This document shows positions 9,966 through 18,249 of a stretch of 64,000 bases of DNA, piece by piece. The DNA lies in the NCBI RefSeq assembly GCF_963966145.1, contig NC_091049.1, positions 19,468,001-19,532,000 on the forward strand, in the 5' to 3' direction. The position numbers and the translations under genes are program-made. This DNA is from Tenebrio molitor. Lineage: Eukaryota > Arthropoda > Insecta > Coleoptera > Tenebrionidae. The notes below the pieces were generated by a model that was not told where the DNA came from, did not search any database, and saw only the letters and a program-made list of their open reading frames with translations. The stretch's first letter is position 1. The number at the start of each line of letters is the position of its first letter.

Positions 9966-10397
9966 CAGTGTGTTCAAAAAGTCTGGAAACACCCCAATGA
10001 AATATAGACGAATGATTTTCGAGAAAAACGCAAAAACAGGTGAACTAGCGTTTTCATAAAGCTTTCTGTTGATGGTATCCTGTTTGCTATTTTTGAAAGA
10101 GTTATGATGTCATCAGAGGTTTTTTTTTAAATGGCAACTTCGCATTTTTACTACTGTTTTTAATAGATCTTTTAATTGTCTACCCGATGGTCAAAAAAAA
10201 TTCAATTTGCTTAAGAAATTTCCAGAAAAAATCTATTTTTTTATAACACGTAACTGTTTCAAGGTCATCAAAAAGACCGAAAAGAAAATATCAGCAGAAA
10301 TCTTTTTTAAAACACTAATTGACCTGTTTTTAGATTTTTTTCAAAAATTATGCATTACGTTTTCATTTGGGTGTTTCCAGACTTTTTGGACACACTG
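9966..10397. mobile_element. Mariner-like MITE, 432 bp, TA target duplication
   Basis: Terminal inverted repeats are CAGTGTGTTCAAAAAGTCTG on the left and the complement of CAGACTTTTTGGACACACTG on the right. Each is flanked by TA (9964-9965, 10398-10399). There is no transposase. Confidence 0.85.
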
Positions 10398-10470
10398 TAT
10401 ATTGCAAATATTATATAAAGAATAAACATTTCTTTCTAAGTAGAATGTACCTTTTATAAGTTTAGTGGTA

Positions 10471-10725
10471 CAGTCACGATCACGGAATTTCGTCAGTCGT
10501 TGTCATTCAACTGACGTTAGCTGTAAAACAGGCTTTACATATTTTTAACCCCACATTGGAATTTTCGTCATGGATGTCAATTTGTCATCAATTTTATTAT
10601 GCGTGACAGAATTTCTGTCACAAAAATTTTGAATGTCAGTCATAATGACAATAAAGCTTAGGCTACATACACACTTTTTTCGAATTGATAGTAAAATAAC
10701 TGACGAAATTCCGTGATCGTAACTG
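10471..10725. mobile_element. MITE, 255 bp, TA target duplication
   Basis: The ends CAGTCACGATCACGGAATTT and the complement of AAATTCCGTGATCGTAACTG form about 30-nt inverted repeats, flanked by TA on both sides. Non-coding. Confidence 0.85.
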
Positions 10726-10752
10726 TACCATCGGCTTCATAGAAATCTAGTA

Positions 10753-10979
10753 CAGTGGAAAATCGTAGTTGCCTGAATTTTTGTAAATATAAGTTGTGTA
10801 AGGTTGCTACGTCCCACGTTGCTACCCATAGAAGATTGTGATAGTGTCACTAGTGAATGGGAACAGACATTATACTCCCAAATTGACGTGAACGATAATT
10901 TCGTAATGACACTGACAGTTTGATTCGATTTTGTCATTGTCATAATTACAGTCTCATGCAATCTGTGTAATTTTGGCTG
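10753..10979. mobile_element. MITE, 227 bp, TA target duplication
   Basis: It begins CAGTGGAAAAT and ends ATTTTGGCTG, with TA on both sides. The flanks AAATCTAG / CTAGATTT extend the palindrome. It is only 26 nt from the previous MITE. Confidence 0.65.
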
Positions 10980-10987
10980 TACTAGAT

Positions 10988-11397
10988 TTATATGAAAGCG
11001 ATGGTACTAACACTCTTCTTGTTGGTATTTAGGTCGTTCCAGGTGTTGCATTTGTTGTTTTTTACTTTTTGCCATACATCGAATTTCAATATGTGTTTGT
11101 TGATTCCTTTTTCTAAGCATATGTGAAATTTTTCAGAGGGACATTGAACAGATCGGTCTAAATTATCGTATTGAAAACCTTCAATTAACATTGTGTTTTG
11201 TTTTACCGTAGGCGCACTATACCAGTTCGTAACTCGCAAACCTTCCATGAATTCCTATACTTGAATACCAAAAAATTCATTTTATTGTTGTTGTCGTTAA
11301 CCATCTTCAGCAATAATTTCATCTGAATCGTAGCCACTATCGGGACATTTCCGTTGGATGAGGCAGCTGATATTTCGATAGTAGTAAACATTTTCAT
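10988..11397 (-). pseudogene. Diverged CHHC zinc-finger (GTSF1-like) gene fragment
   Basis: Two overlapping - strand frames (11203-11397 and 10988-11248). The second contains VQCPSEKFHICLEKGINKH, which keeps C-x5-H-x9-H of a CHHC finger and then loses the last Cys (LKF in place of xKC). The downstream NKCNTWNDLNTNKK matches a fragment at 32690-32880. It is related to the intact CHHC genes at 13390, 22055 and 24569 but is much older or from another lineage. Confidence 0.5.
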
Positions 11398-11969
11398 AAA
11401 AATATGGTGCCCAAGATGACTTAGGCGATGATCTGACTTAGATATATCATCTTTGCTTAGCTGCCTCGAATTTTTACAAAAAGCTTTCTGTTATGTTTGT
11501 CTTAATTGTCTTTAATTTAAAATGGGCTTTCCGACAGTTTTTCAGAGCAGTCAAGCTTTGATGATGGGTGTAGAAGGGTTTTTTTGCAAAAATAAAACTA
11601 TTTTGCACCCCATTTATAAAAGATATCAAATGCCTAACCATAAACAATGTCTTCGGACCAATGAAAATTGTTGTGTACTATGAACCACCAACAACTTCAG
11701 AAATAGATTTTAAATTCACATTTGTGGGGTCATCTCCGAGGTCCTCCAATTTTTTTCTCCATTCTTTTACTATGGCGTTGTACTCAAAAACAATTTGTAA
11801 TTTCACTTCACACTTCTTCATACCACAATGATATAACACAAAATAGTTTTTGTTTTAATGGATATGTATATTATTCTCAGGTTGTTAGAAGAATTTGCTC
11901 CAAACAAATCTGAAGCTTACTTCTAATAGCTAATGGCTTTTTCATCCAAAGCATTTGATGCCCTCCGCA
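11398..11969. other. No gene seen
   Basis: AT-rich sequence without recognisable coding or repeat boundaries. Confidence 0.4.
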
Positions 11970-12105
11970 TTTTTACGAATAATATTAATTTTTATTTCGT
12001 AATTCAGTGGTGGCTTCATATACAACATATTTTACAGTCTCTGGATTAACCTCATAGGAGGACGGTGTAATAATACTAGCACTGTTACAAGAAACTGAAA
12101 ATATG
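11970..12105 (-). pseudogene. Conserved exon-like fragment (SVSCNSAS type), copy 1
   Basis: The - strand reads SVSCNSASIITPSSYEVNPE and onwards. It closely matches 14372-14490, with several differences that are silent (for example TCA/TCC, GAA/GAG), so the segment was once coding. A TTTTCAG acceptor-like site precedes both copies. A one-base insertion shifts this copy near its end. I do not recognise the protein; it lies among Polinton genes. Confidence 0.4.
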
Positions 12106-12735
12106 ACATTTAATAGTGAAAACATTTATTGATAATGCATTCATCATTTCAAATTTGGGAATGTATTTTAAAGCAATTGGAAATTTCATTCCGTCATATT
12201 TTAACAATTTACTAAAATGTGGATAACTGGATACTCTACTACAATTTTTTTCTGCATTAGCAGGCCGCAAACCACAAACAACAGACCACAAAAACAGTAT
12301 TCATCATTGTTTTTGATGTTTATAACGCTTTTAGTTTTTCTTATAAAAGATGGTAAATCAACATAATGTTGAAATACCAACATTTATAGGATTATAAGAG
12401 TTAATGTTAATTTTTATGTAAAGGATTTCAGAAAGGGCCCAACCGCTATCACGTTCTTGGAACTCTTCTAAATCGTTTAAAATTTTATCAACAATTTGTA
12501 ATTTATACCATTCATTCAAATTTGTATTTTTATCTATACTCTTGTTTTTTGTGGTAAAGAATTTATATGAGGTTTCACCACTCTGTGGTTTGATGAATAT
12601 TCCAGCAAAGATTACATTAACTTTTATTAAAGATTTTGCTAATTCAGCATTGATTCGATTAGAGAAAATTTTAACTTTAAAAAAAATATTTTTGGATCCC
12701 TGTATGCTAAGTTTGTTATAACGCCAGCAGTGTAT
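12106..12735 (-). pseudogene. Type B DNA polymerase N-terminal fragment, copy 1
   Basis: It encodes KVNVIFAGIFIKPQSGETSY, ending ERDSGWALSEILYIKININS, then in shifted frames LPSFIRKTKSVINIKNNDEY and VVCGLRPANAEKNCSRVSSY. This is the N-terminal region typical of insect Polinton-like PolB (INI.N.D..CF.WS..AAL). It shares both frameshifts with the copy at 18250-21255, so it was duplicated after inactivation. The start codon and initiator are deleted. Confidence 0.72.
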
Positions 12736-12844
12736 ATATATATACATTGCAGATTTAGAAAAAAATGGCCTGTAAATGTTCCATTACGCATATATGATAA
12801 AATTAGCACAATTTTTTTAGTAATTTCCTCGTCACCTTATGATC

Positions 12845-12975
12845 CTCGTGACTGATATGATTTTTTTCTTCATTAAAATCGCAAACATTAGCTTTTTTTT
12901 TTTAATGTGACCCGAAAGGTCAATATTAATGTTACACCACACGGGTTGGATGTACCTTTGACTTTGATAATTTTT
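12845..12975 (-). promoter_or_regulatory. Upstream regulatory block of the polymerase promoter, copy 1
   Basis: It contains the complement of CAAAGTCAAAGGTAC (about 12950-12966) and AAAAAATCATATCAG (about 12857-12871), the two blocks repeated before other element promoters. The initiator part of this promoter is deleted. Confidence 0.5.
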
Positions 12976-13054
12976 GAATAACGTCAGCAAAAATGCTAAT
13001 CGGGGAAGGTGTAGATTATTTAGAAATCAAATATTATATATATATTTCTTTATT

Positions 13055-13393
13055 TCAAATTACAATTGGGGTTTTTTTGTTTCTTGGAGTCTTCCATGGG
13101 GGTGTAACTACCGGAACGTATGTGGGATTATCATCATCATCCCACGATTCCTCTTCTTCAAGTTGGGTCTTCTTCCACCTCGGTTTTACTGGAGGAACGT
13201 ATGTAGGATAATTATCATCATCCCACGATTCCTCTACCTCTTGCTGTTGAGGGTGCAACCGTTCTTGTAGTTGCACATCAAGATCCCGAATATATTCTTT
13301 ATTGTGGCATTTCCACATGTGTCTTGGCAATCTACTTGCCAGACACATATGTAGCTTGTTATAAGGGCACTCTACAATGTCTTATTGGCTCAT
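13055..13393 (-). pseudogene. CHHC zinc-finger protein with WDDD tail, early in-frame stop
   Basis: From the ATG at 13393 the frame reads MSQ, then TAA, then DIVECPYNKLH...RHMWKCH (C-x5-H-x9-H-x3-C). The neighbouring copy at 13390-13761 reads MSQDIV, so the TAA is a three-base insertion. Translation from the next Met would lose the first Cys and His. The tail has ESWDDDNYPTYVPP and a second SWDDDDNPTYVPV repeat. The identical defect is in the duplicated copy at 21720-22058. Resembles GTSF1-type fingers. Confidence 0.65.
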
Positions 13394-13761
13394 TGTCTGA
13401 TACTTACTGTGTTGTATTTCAGCAGAGTTGAGCATATATATGTTTGTTGGAGTTCTTCCATTTGGGGGTGACTGGAAGGAACGTATGTTGGATGATTATC
13501 ATCATCCCACGATTTCTCTTCTTTCTTCTCCTCTTGTGTCTTCTTCCACCACGGTTTGACTGGAGGAACGTATGTGGGATAATTATCATCATCCCACGAT
13601 TCCTCTACCTCTTGCTGTTGAAGGTGCAACCGTTCTTGAAGTTGCACGTCAACATCTCGATAATATTGTTCTTTGTGACATTTCCACATGTGTCTGGGCA
13701 ATCTACCTGCCAGACACATATGAAGCTTGTTGTAGGGGCACTGTACAATGTCTTGGCTCAT
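13390..13761 (-). CDS. GTSF1-like CHHC zinc-finger protein with tandem Trp-Asp repeats
   Basis: This is a 123-codon open frame. Residues 6-28 form one CHHC finger (C-x5-H-x9-H-x3-C: CPYNKLH, then RHMWKC), the exact spacing of U11-48K/GTSF1 fingers. A short Gln/Glu-rich helix follows, then SWDDDNYPTYVPPVKPWWKK and a second KSWDDDNHPTYVP repeat. GTSF1/Asterix proteins use a CHHC finger to bind RNA and an acidic Trp-containing tail to bind PIWI, so a piRNA-pathway mimic or antagonist is plausible but unproven. A TATA/initiator module lies 14-67 nt upstream. The C-terminus runs across the promoter of the next CHHC gene. The 3' half is in the segmental duplication and the 5' half is not, so the gene looks recombinant. 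Confidence 0.65.
   Translation of the reverse strand: MSQDIVQCPYNKLHMCLAGRLPRHMWKCHKEQYYRDVDVQLQERLHLQQQEVEESWDDDNYPTYVPPVKPWWKKTQEEKKEEKSWDDDNHPTYVPSSHPQMEELQQTYICSTLLKYNTVSIRQ
13403..13442 (-). promoter_or_regulatory. TATA/initiator module of the CHHC gene at 13055
   Basis: - strand: CATATATATG, about 25 nt, then GCTGAAATACAACACAGTAAGT. The CAGT initiator lies about 30 nt from the TATA, 15 nt before the ATG. Confidence 0.6.
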
Positions 13762-13774
13762 TTTCGATGGATTA

Positions 13775-13828
13775 TACTTACTGTGTTGTATTTCAGCTTA
13801 GTAGCAGTGTATATATATTGTAGATTTA
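13775..13828 (-). promoter_or_regulatory. TATA/initiator module of the CHHC gene at 13390
   Basis: - strand: AATATATATACACTGC, then AAGCTGAAATACAACACAGT and AAGTA. TATA-to-initiator spacing is about 32 nt. The same module precedes the polymerase gene (21366-21420). Confidence 0.65.
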
Positions 13829-13929
13829 AAAAAATATGACCTGTAAAGTCAATAAAAGTTCCATTACACATGCTTAGATAATAAAAATTAGCACATTTTT
13901 GTAAATTTCTGCAGCACCTTATTTTCCTC

Positions 13930-14045
13930 ATAGCTGATATGATTTTTAATTAAAATCAGCTTACCAAACAAACATCAGCAGTTTTCAATCCAAAAATAAA
14001 ATTATATCGATGCACCTTTGACTTTGACTAATAACATAATTTTTA
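13930..14045 (-). promoter_or_regulatory. Upstream regulatory block, interrupted by a MITE
   Basis: It has the complement of AAAAATCATATCAGC (about 13935-13950) and of GTCAAAGTCAAAGGTGCATC (14007-14035), followed by GATATAATTTTATTTTTGG. The distal part (GAATAAAGTCAGC) is displaced to 14279 by the MITE at 14046-14276. Confidence 0.6.
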
Positions 14046-14276
14046 CCGGGTGATTAAGAAGGACTGTTTAAGTTGGCAGTACAATTAAGAAATTTTTTTA
14101 ATTCGGTTATTTATAACACTGCAACCGGATATGTTTTGTTGGTTTATTTGACAAATATCTGATGTAGGTATAGCATTAACAACAGCAAGCCATCAACAAC
14201 CGAAAGTTACTCCTGTTATACAATTTAAAATACAATTCAGTGTTACCAACTTAAACAGTCCTTCTTGATCATCCTG
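14046..14276. mobile_element. MITE, 231 bp, inserted in the regulatory block
   Basis: The ends CCGGGTGATTAAGAAGGACT and the complement of AGTCCTTCTTGATCATCCTG are inverted repeats of about 40 nt, with TA on each side. Uninterrupted versions of the target at 22585-22605 and 25128-25150 confirm precise insertion at a TA. Confidence 0.85.
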
Positions 14277-14371
14277 TAGAATAAAGTCAGCAAAAATATT
14301 ATCTTCATGATATTGAAAATGTACAACGTTTTTTATTATTTTATTTATTTTACTATAAAAATAAAATATGA

Positions 14372-14490
14372 GTTTTTTTATTTCGTAAGGCAGTAGTGCT
14401 TCATGTACAACATGTTTTACAGTTTCTGGATTAACCTCATATGAGGACGGTGTAATAATACTAGCACTGTTACAAGAAACTGAAAATAAT
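14372..14490 (-). pseudogene. Conserved exon-like fragment (SVSCNSAS type), copy 2
   Basis: It encodes SVSCNSASIITPSSYEVNPE, then TVKHVVHEALLPYEIKK, preceded by an ATTATTTTCAG acceptor-like site. This is the less damaged of two copies. No family recognised. Confidence 0.4.
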
Positions 14491-14839
14491 ATCTGTAGAA
14501 TAGATACAGAAGGTTTTATTTTATTTGTTTCGATTCATTATCATAATCATTAAAGTTGATTTTTTTGAAATGCCACAGAGATTTACAATGTCTTCTTTTA
14601 TATCATTATAGAAATCTTTCGTTTGAATTATAAAAATAAACAAATCATTATCAATATATTTAATTGAGTATAAGATTTTCCTCATTTAAGTTTCATATAT
14701 TCATAGTCAAATTTATACATAAACAATTTTGACAATTCTTATATTCAAAATCTGTAGCTGCTGATAATGGAGATCTTCAACTATATCTTTTTCAACAAAT
14801 TACCTTCTTGCCCCACTTCTTCATCAAGAATTATGTTTG

Positions 14840-15000
14840 TACCTTCGTATAACCAGTTCCATAGTATTAAACTTTTCCTCGTCATCGATTTTGGTCGACA
14901 TGTATCTGATTGGTAGATTACCAAATTTTTTCTTCAACGTCTTCCCTTGAAGATAGTACGATAAAAAAATAAAGACTTTATCGCTACCTAAAAATGCGTA
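14840..15000 (-). pseudogene. RYKF-family fragment
   Basis: The - strand reads KGKTLKKKFGNLPIRYMSTK, then IDDEEKFNTMELVIRR, the middle of the RYKF family. The ends are lost. A MITE starts 40 nt away. Confidence 0.6.
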
Positions 15001-15039
15001 AGCAACGATACAGCTCTTTATTAATTTCTAATATAAATA

Positions 15040-15572
15040 CTGGGTGCCCCAAAATTCGCGGAACAACGTAGTAGTACGTTGTTAAGTAGTCATTAAGAGA
15101 TCAGGTAAAAATGTTTAAAAAAATCAATCTTCTTTTTTGTAAAAGATATGGACCTATTCGTTACACTAAATGTGGCAACATTTAAACACATTCTATGCAT
15201 CCCAATAGTCTGCAAATATTTAATTTTTGTTGTATCCATGGAAATGAGAGGGAAAAATCAAAGCCGTGTTGCCGTACGCTGTTTGAGGTAAAACGAACAT
15301 AAAATTGTAACTTGGAAATGCTGGAAATAATGGAGAAAATAATTGCAAACCTGATCACAATCGTTCAAAATTATTAGGCCACTGGCTAGTAAAAGACAAA
15401 TAGTTAAAATCTTTTTTATTATTTAAAATAAATGAGATCAAAGCTGCACCTTTTGGGCCCCCATATCTTCAAATCTAAGAGGTATAGAATTTTTTAATTA
15501 TTTTTCTCGTTATTTTCTAACATGAATTGACATTACCTCATTGAGTTGTTCCGCGAATTTTGGGGCACCCAG
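15040..15572. mobile_element. MITE, 533 bp, TA target duplication
   Basis: Terminal inverted repeats of about 30 nt: CTGGGTGCCCCAAAATTCGC on the left, the complement of GCGAATTTTGGGGCACCCAG on the right. A paralogous empty site at about 9350-9375 (AACATAAATATAGAAAG) shows the uninserted state. Confidence 0.88.
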
Positions 15573-15620
15573 TATAGAAAATGGTAAAAAAAACTCTGAT
15601 TTAAAGTATGTTACTACATA

Positions 15621-16000
15621 CAGCGTGTTTTTTAAATACTAGTACCAAAAACGACTGGTAACAGTTGAGGATGACTAGAACTCATACACAAAAAATTATC
15701 TAATAAAAGTCTTTTCGTTTTCGAGATGAAAATAAATTAAATTTTGTTTAAAATTGTCAGGTCGCTACTGAATTACAGGTAATTAAAAACGTAATTGGAA
15801 TTGTCAAGCAACGAGAATTATTTTCTTATATTTTCGGGTTGCTATGGTTTAACGTATTGTTTTCTATAGTTGTGTCTGTGTCGTAGAATGTGCATGTACA
15901 GGGTTAGTTTCTCCCTACCGGTTTAGATTTAAAAAAATGGTTTTCTGTACTCTTTAGAATCTCCAGTTTTTTTTTTGTTCTAGCATTTAAAAAACACCTG
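15621..16000. mobile_element. MITE, about 380 bp
   Basis: The ends CAGCGTGTTTTTTAAATACT and the complement of AGCATTTAAAAAACACCTG are inverted. Left TA is at 15619-15620; the right TA appears mutated to TC. It sits in the same GTATGTTACTACATA target as unrelated MITEs at 9416 and 9966. Confidence 0.65.
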
Positions 16001-16329
16001 TCTATTTCAAATTGTGGGTGATTCAAAATGATTGTGGATAAGTATGGCAACTGTGTACGAAAATGTATGTGCCAACTGTGTGGGTGGTGTAGAGGTGACA
16101 TTTGTACATTTCATAAGCGTGCATTAGATCTTTTTTATATCATTACACGTTAGTAGTATAACACGCGGGGTTCTGCGACAGTTCGATGGCATGTCCATCC
16201 GCATCTCTTGGTAAGGTGACCTCAAGGTCGCGAAGAAGTCGATCGACAGTGACCAGCGGCTGAAGAAATTCGTGCAGACCTTAGCCTCAATCATTTTAAT
16301 TTCTTGTCTTATGACATTATTTCTCCCCA

Positions 16330-16581
16330 TTAACGAGGTAGTTGACTGATCTTTTTACAAACTTCGTTATATTTATTTGACATGTGAGCTTTATCTGTAA
16401 TTCGATCTATGTCTGTTTGCGTAAGTTGTCGAAGATTATCAAAAACAGCAATTACTTTTCTCATTTCATCACGTTGTATAGGTTGTTTGATTAATTCGTT
16501 TCGTAATTGAAACCTTGAAGCGTTTTTTTCACTTATTTTTGTGTTAACCATCTCGATCGACAACTTATTAGAAAATAACAT
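16330..16581 (-). CDS. Hypothetical helical protein in the Polinton cluster
   Basis: This is an 83-codon frame rich in charged residues and predicted-helix pattern (RDEMRKVIAVFDNLRQL), with no known domain. A TTACAG acceptor-like site lies just upstream of the ATG. It follows the secreted-protein gene in the same orientation. It may be a small element gene or chance. Confidence 0.35.
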   Translation of the reverse strand: MLFSNKLSIEMVNTKISEKNASRFQLRNELIKQPIQRDEMRKVIAVFDNLRQLTQTDIDRITDKAHMSNKYNEVCKKISQLPR

Positions 16582-16703
16582 TTTTTGGAGATGGATTTCT
16601 GTAAGTATATAGGTTGAAAATTACTTTGATTATTATTTAGGATCATAAAAAAATAATAATAATTTGTAACAATTTTATCTTCATTACATTTTATAAAAAA
16701 CCT

Positions 16704-17057
16704 TTAATGTTCCAGTTCGTAATGTCCACAATATAGTTTTTGTCCCCTTTCTGATGGAGTTATTGGATAATAACCCCGATGGTGTCCTATAACGTGTCCA
16801 ATTAAATATTTTTGTGAATTTTTAATTGGTTTTCCTAGTGGAATTGATCTACTTTCGTTAAAATAAAATGCAGGATATTCTCGTAAAACAACTTTATCTT
16901 GATACACTTCATATAAATAAAAAGTACCATCTTCTAGGGGGAATCTTGTATTTGAAACAATTACACTTTGAGTATCATTATTTTCACTTGTAACGCTTGT
17001 TATAAGAAAAATAACAATTACTGTACCAATAAGAAAGCCCATTTTTATGGAACACAT
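16704..17057 (-). CDS. Small secreted or membrane-anchored protein, unknown family
   Basis: This is a 117-codon intact frame. Residues 6-23 (MGFLIGTVIVIFLITSVTS) form a signal peptide or signal anchor with a likely cut after VTS. The mature part is about 93 residues with FYLYEVYQDKVVLREYPAFY, one N-x-S site (NES) and HVIGHHRGYYPITPSERG, and a single Cys near the end. It lies between the integrase chromodomain fragment and the 16330 ORF on the same strand. I do not recognise it; a virion membrane or host-interaction protein is a speculation from location only. Confidence 0.45.
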   Translation of the reverse strand: MCSIKMGFLIGTVIVIFLITSVTSENNDTQSVIVSNTRFPLEDGTFYLYEVYQDKVVLREYPAFYFNESRSIPLGKPIKNSQKYLIGHVIGHHRGYYPITPSERGQKLYCGHYELEH

Positions 17058-17164
17058 TTTTTCTCTCTCTTTAGTGTTGTTGCGAACGGTTCAGAAACCA
17101 GAAACATATTTATTTTAAAATAAATATAACACTACCTAATATATACCTACCAATAAGGTGTTTT

Positions 17165-17353
17165 TTAAACAGTTTGTTTTTTATCAATCCAACTGTTGTG
17201 AGTCAAATCAAAACCGAACCATTTCACGAAAACTTTATTGTTCTTTCTTCTTAATATCTTCTCTATTAAATATATATCTGGATGTTTGACTTTTTGTAAT
17301 TGTTGTTGATAGCAACAACCCCCCCTGTTTGGATGTGTGATCAAACTCTGCAC
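17165..17353 (-). pseudogene. Polinton integrase C-terminal chromodomain fragment
   Basis: It encodes KHPDIYLIEKILRRKNNKVF, then VKWFGFDLTHNSWIDKKQ, a complete chromodomain with the aromatic positions (Y, W, W) visible, followed by a stop. No catalytic core precedes it. The second copy (25790-26458) has the same ending attached to a retroviral-type integrase core, and homology even continues past the stop (CCAATAAGGTGTTTTTTAAAC). Confidence 0.75.
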
Positions 17354-17421
17354 AGAAGAAATGAATCATGATACTATTTTCAGGTCTTTAATAAAAAAAT
17401 GTTTTTCACACTCGTGGTATT

Positions 17422-17604
17422 TTATTTCAGCTCTTTTACATATTCATCATCAAATCTGTCATAGAAATCTATTAAATAAACTTTATGTACTCTTAAATCT
17501 AAACATAGCTTACAAAATAAAAGTCTAGTGTAACTGGATCTAGTCCAAACATCATCTAAAACGAATTGTCCAGCAGTCCTTCTCAGTCCACACACCACAT
17601 ACAC
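17422..17604 (-). CDS. Small uncertain ORF
   Basis: 60 codons (LRRTAGQFVLDD, KLCLDLRVHKVYLIDFYDRF) in the same orientation as the polymerase and integrase pieces. No recognised domain; may be chance. Confidence 0.22.
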   Translation of the reverse strand: MYVVCGLRRTAGQFVLDDVWTRSSYTRLLFCKLCLDLRVHKVYLIDFYDRFDDEYVKELK

Positions 17605-17799
17605 TTTTTATTTTCCAAACCATAAGTTTATTTTTTTACAGTCACAATGATTTCACTGCTTTCTAACCGGTTGAAACGATCTACATATAGATATTGGTGT
17701 CCTGTTCAGTGATGTTGGATTTCACCTTGTTATCGATGGTCAGACTTCTAAGTAAAAAACATAAAATAACTATCTAAACGTAGTAGAATACTACTTTTT

Positions 17800-18030
17800 T
17801 ACCTTGTCTTTTGAGGTGTATATTCAATTGACTCTTCACTATATAATATTCTCTCAACGGTGGCGTCGTTGTCGTTGTCTTTAATCCTATTAAGTTCTTG
17901 TGAAAACTTACAAAAGCAAAAATGTTGTTCACAGTTACAACACCACAATGTACCAGTAATTCTTTTTCTTCTTTGTTTAATTTACAAATGTTGAAACTGA
18001 TTTTGTTCTGTAAAAACTCTCTTCCACTTT
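17800..18030 (-). pseudogene. Cys-rich gene fragment downstream of DNA polymerase
   Basis: The - strand reads RKRITGTLWCCNCEQHFCFCK, then FSQELNRIKDN. The CxxC...FCFC pattern matches FCHICNKYFCFC in 27779-28096, which also sits directly after a polymerase C-terminus. The conserved position and Cys spacing suggest a real small zinc-binding gene of the element. The start is not visible. Confidence 0.45.
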
Positions 18031-18249
18031 GAAGACTAATTCATAAAAAATAAAAAAATCAAAAAACACTGGAAAAGAAATGTAAAAACTCACCTTGTAT
18101 AAGGTAAAATTTGAGAAATATGAAGAAAATTGAGATGATAAGATCAAATCAGACATAACTTTTAAATAAAACCATTTCTTGAGAGAGAGACTTATAACAA
18201 ACCTAACATATTTTTTTTTTTGTTTGGGTTGTAATCTTTATTAAAATAT

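Larger units (their letters stand above)
12106..13580. repeat. Segmental duplication, copy 1 (partner 20530-22245)
   Basis: By eye only about eight substitutions separate the two copies over their shared length. Copy 1 lacks the segment equivalent to 21148-21394 (about 247 nt), with the join at a CAG microhomology near 12727. The duplicated unit carries the polymerase N-terminal part and a CHHC gene plus the 3' half of a second CHHC gene. Confidence 0.9.

Noticed and set aside
12974..13839. + strand frames over the CHHC genes (also 21639-22515)
   Set aside because: They are antisense shadows: the - strand frames carry the zinc finger, promoter and start codons.
16124..16330. 68-codon - strand frame
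   Set aside because: No domain and no supporting promoter or copy; listed neighbours are better supported.
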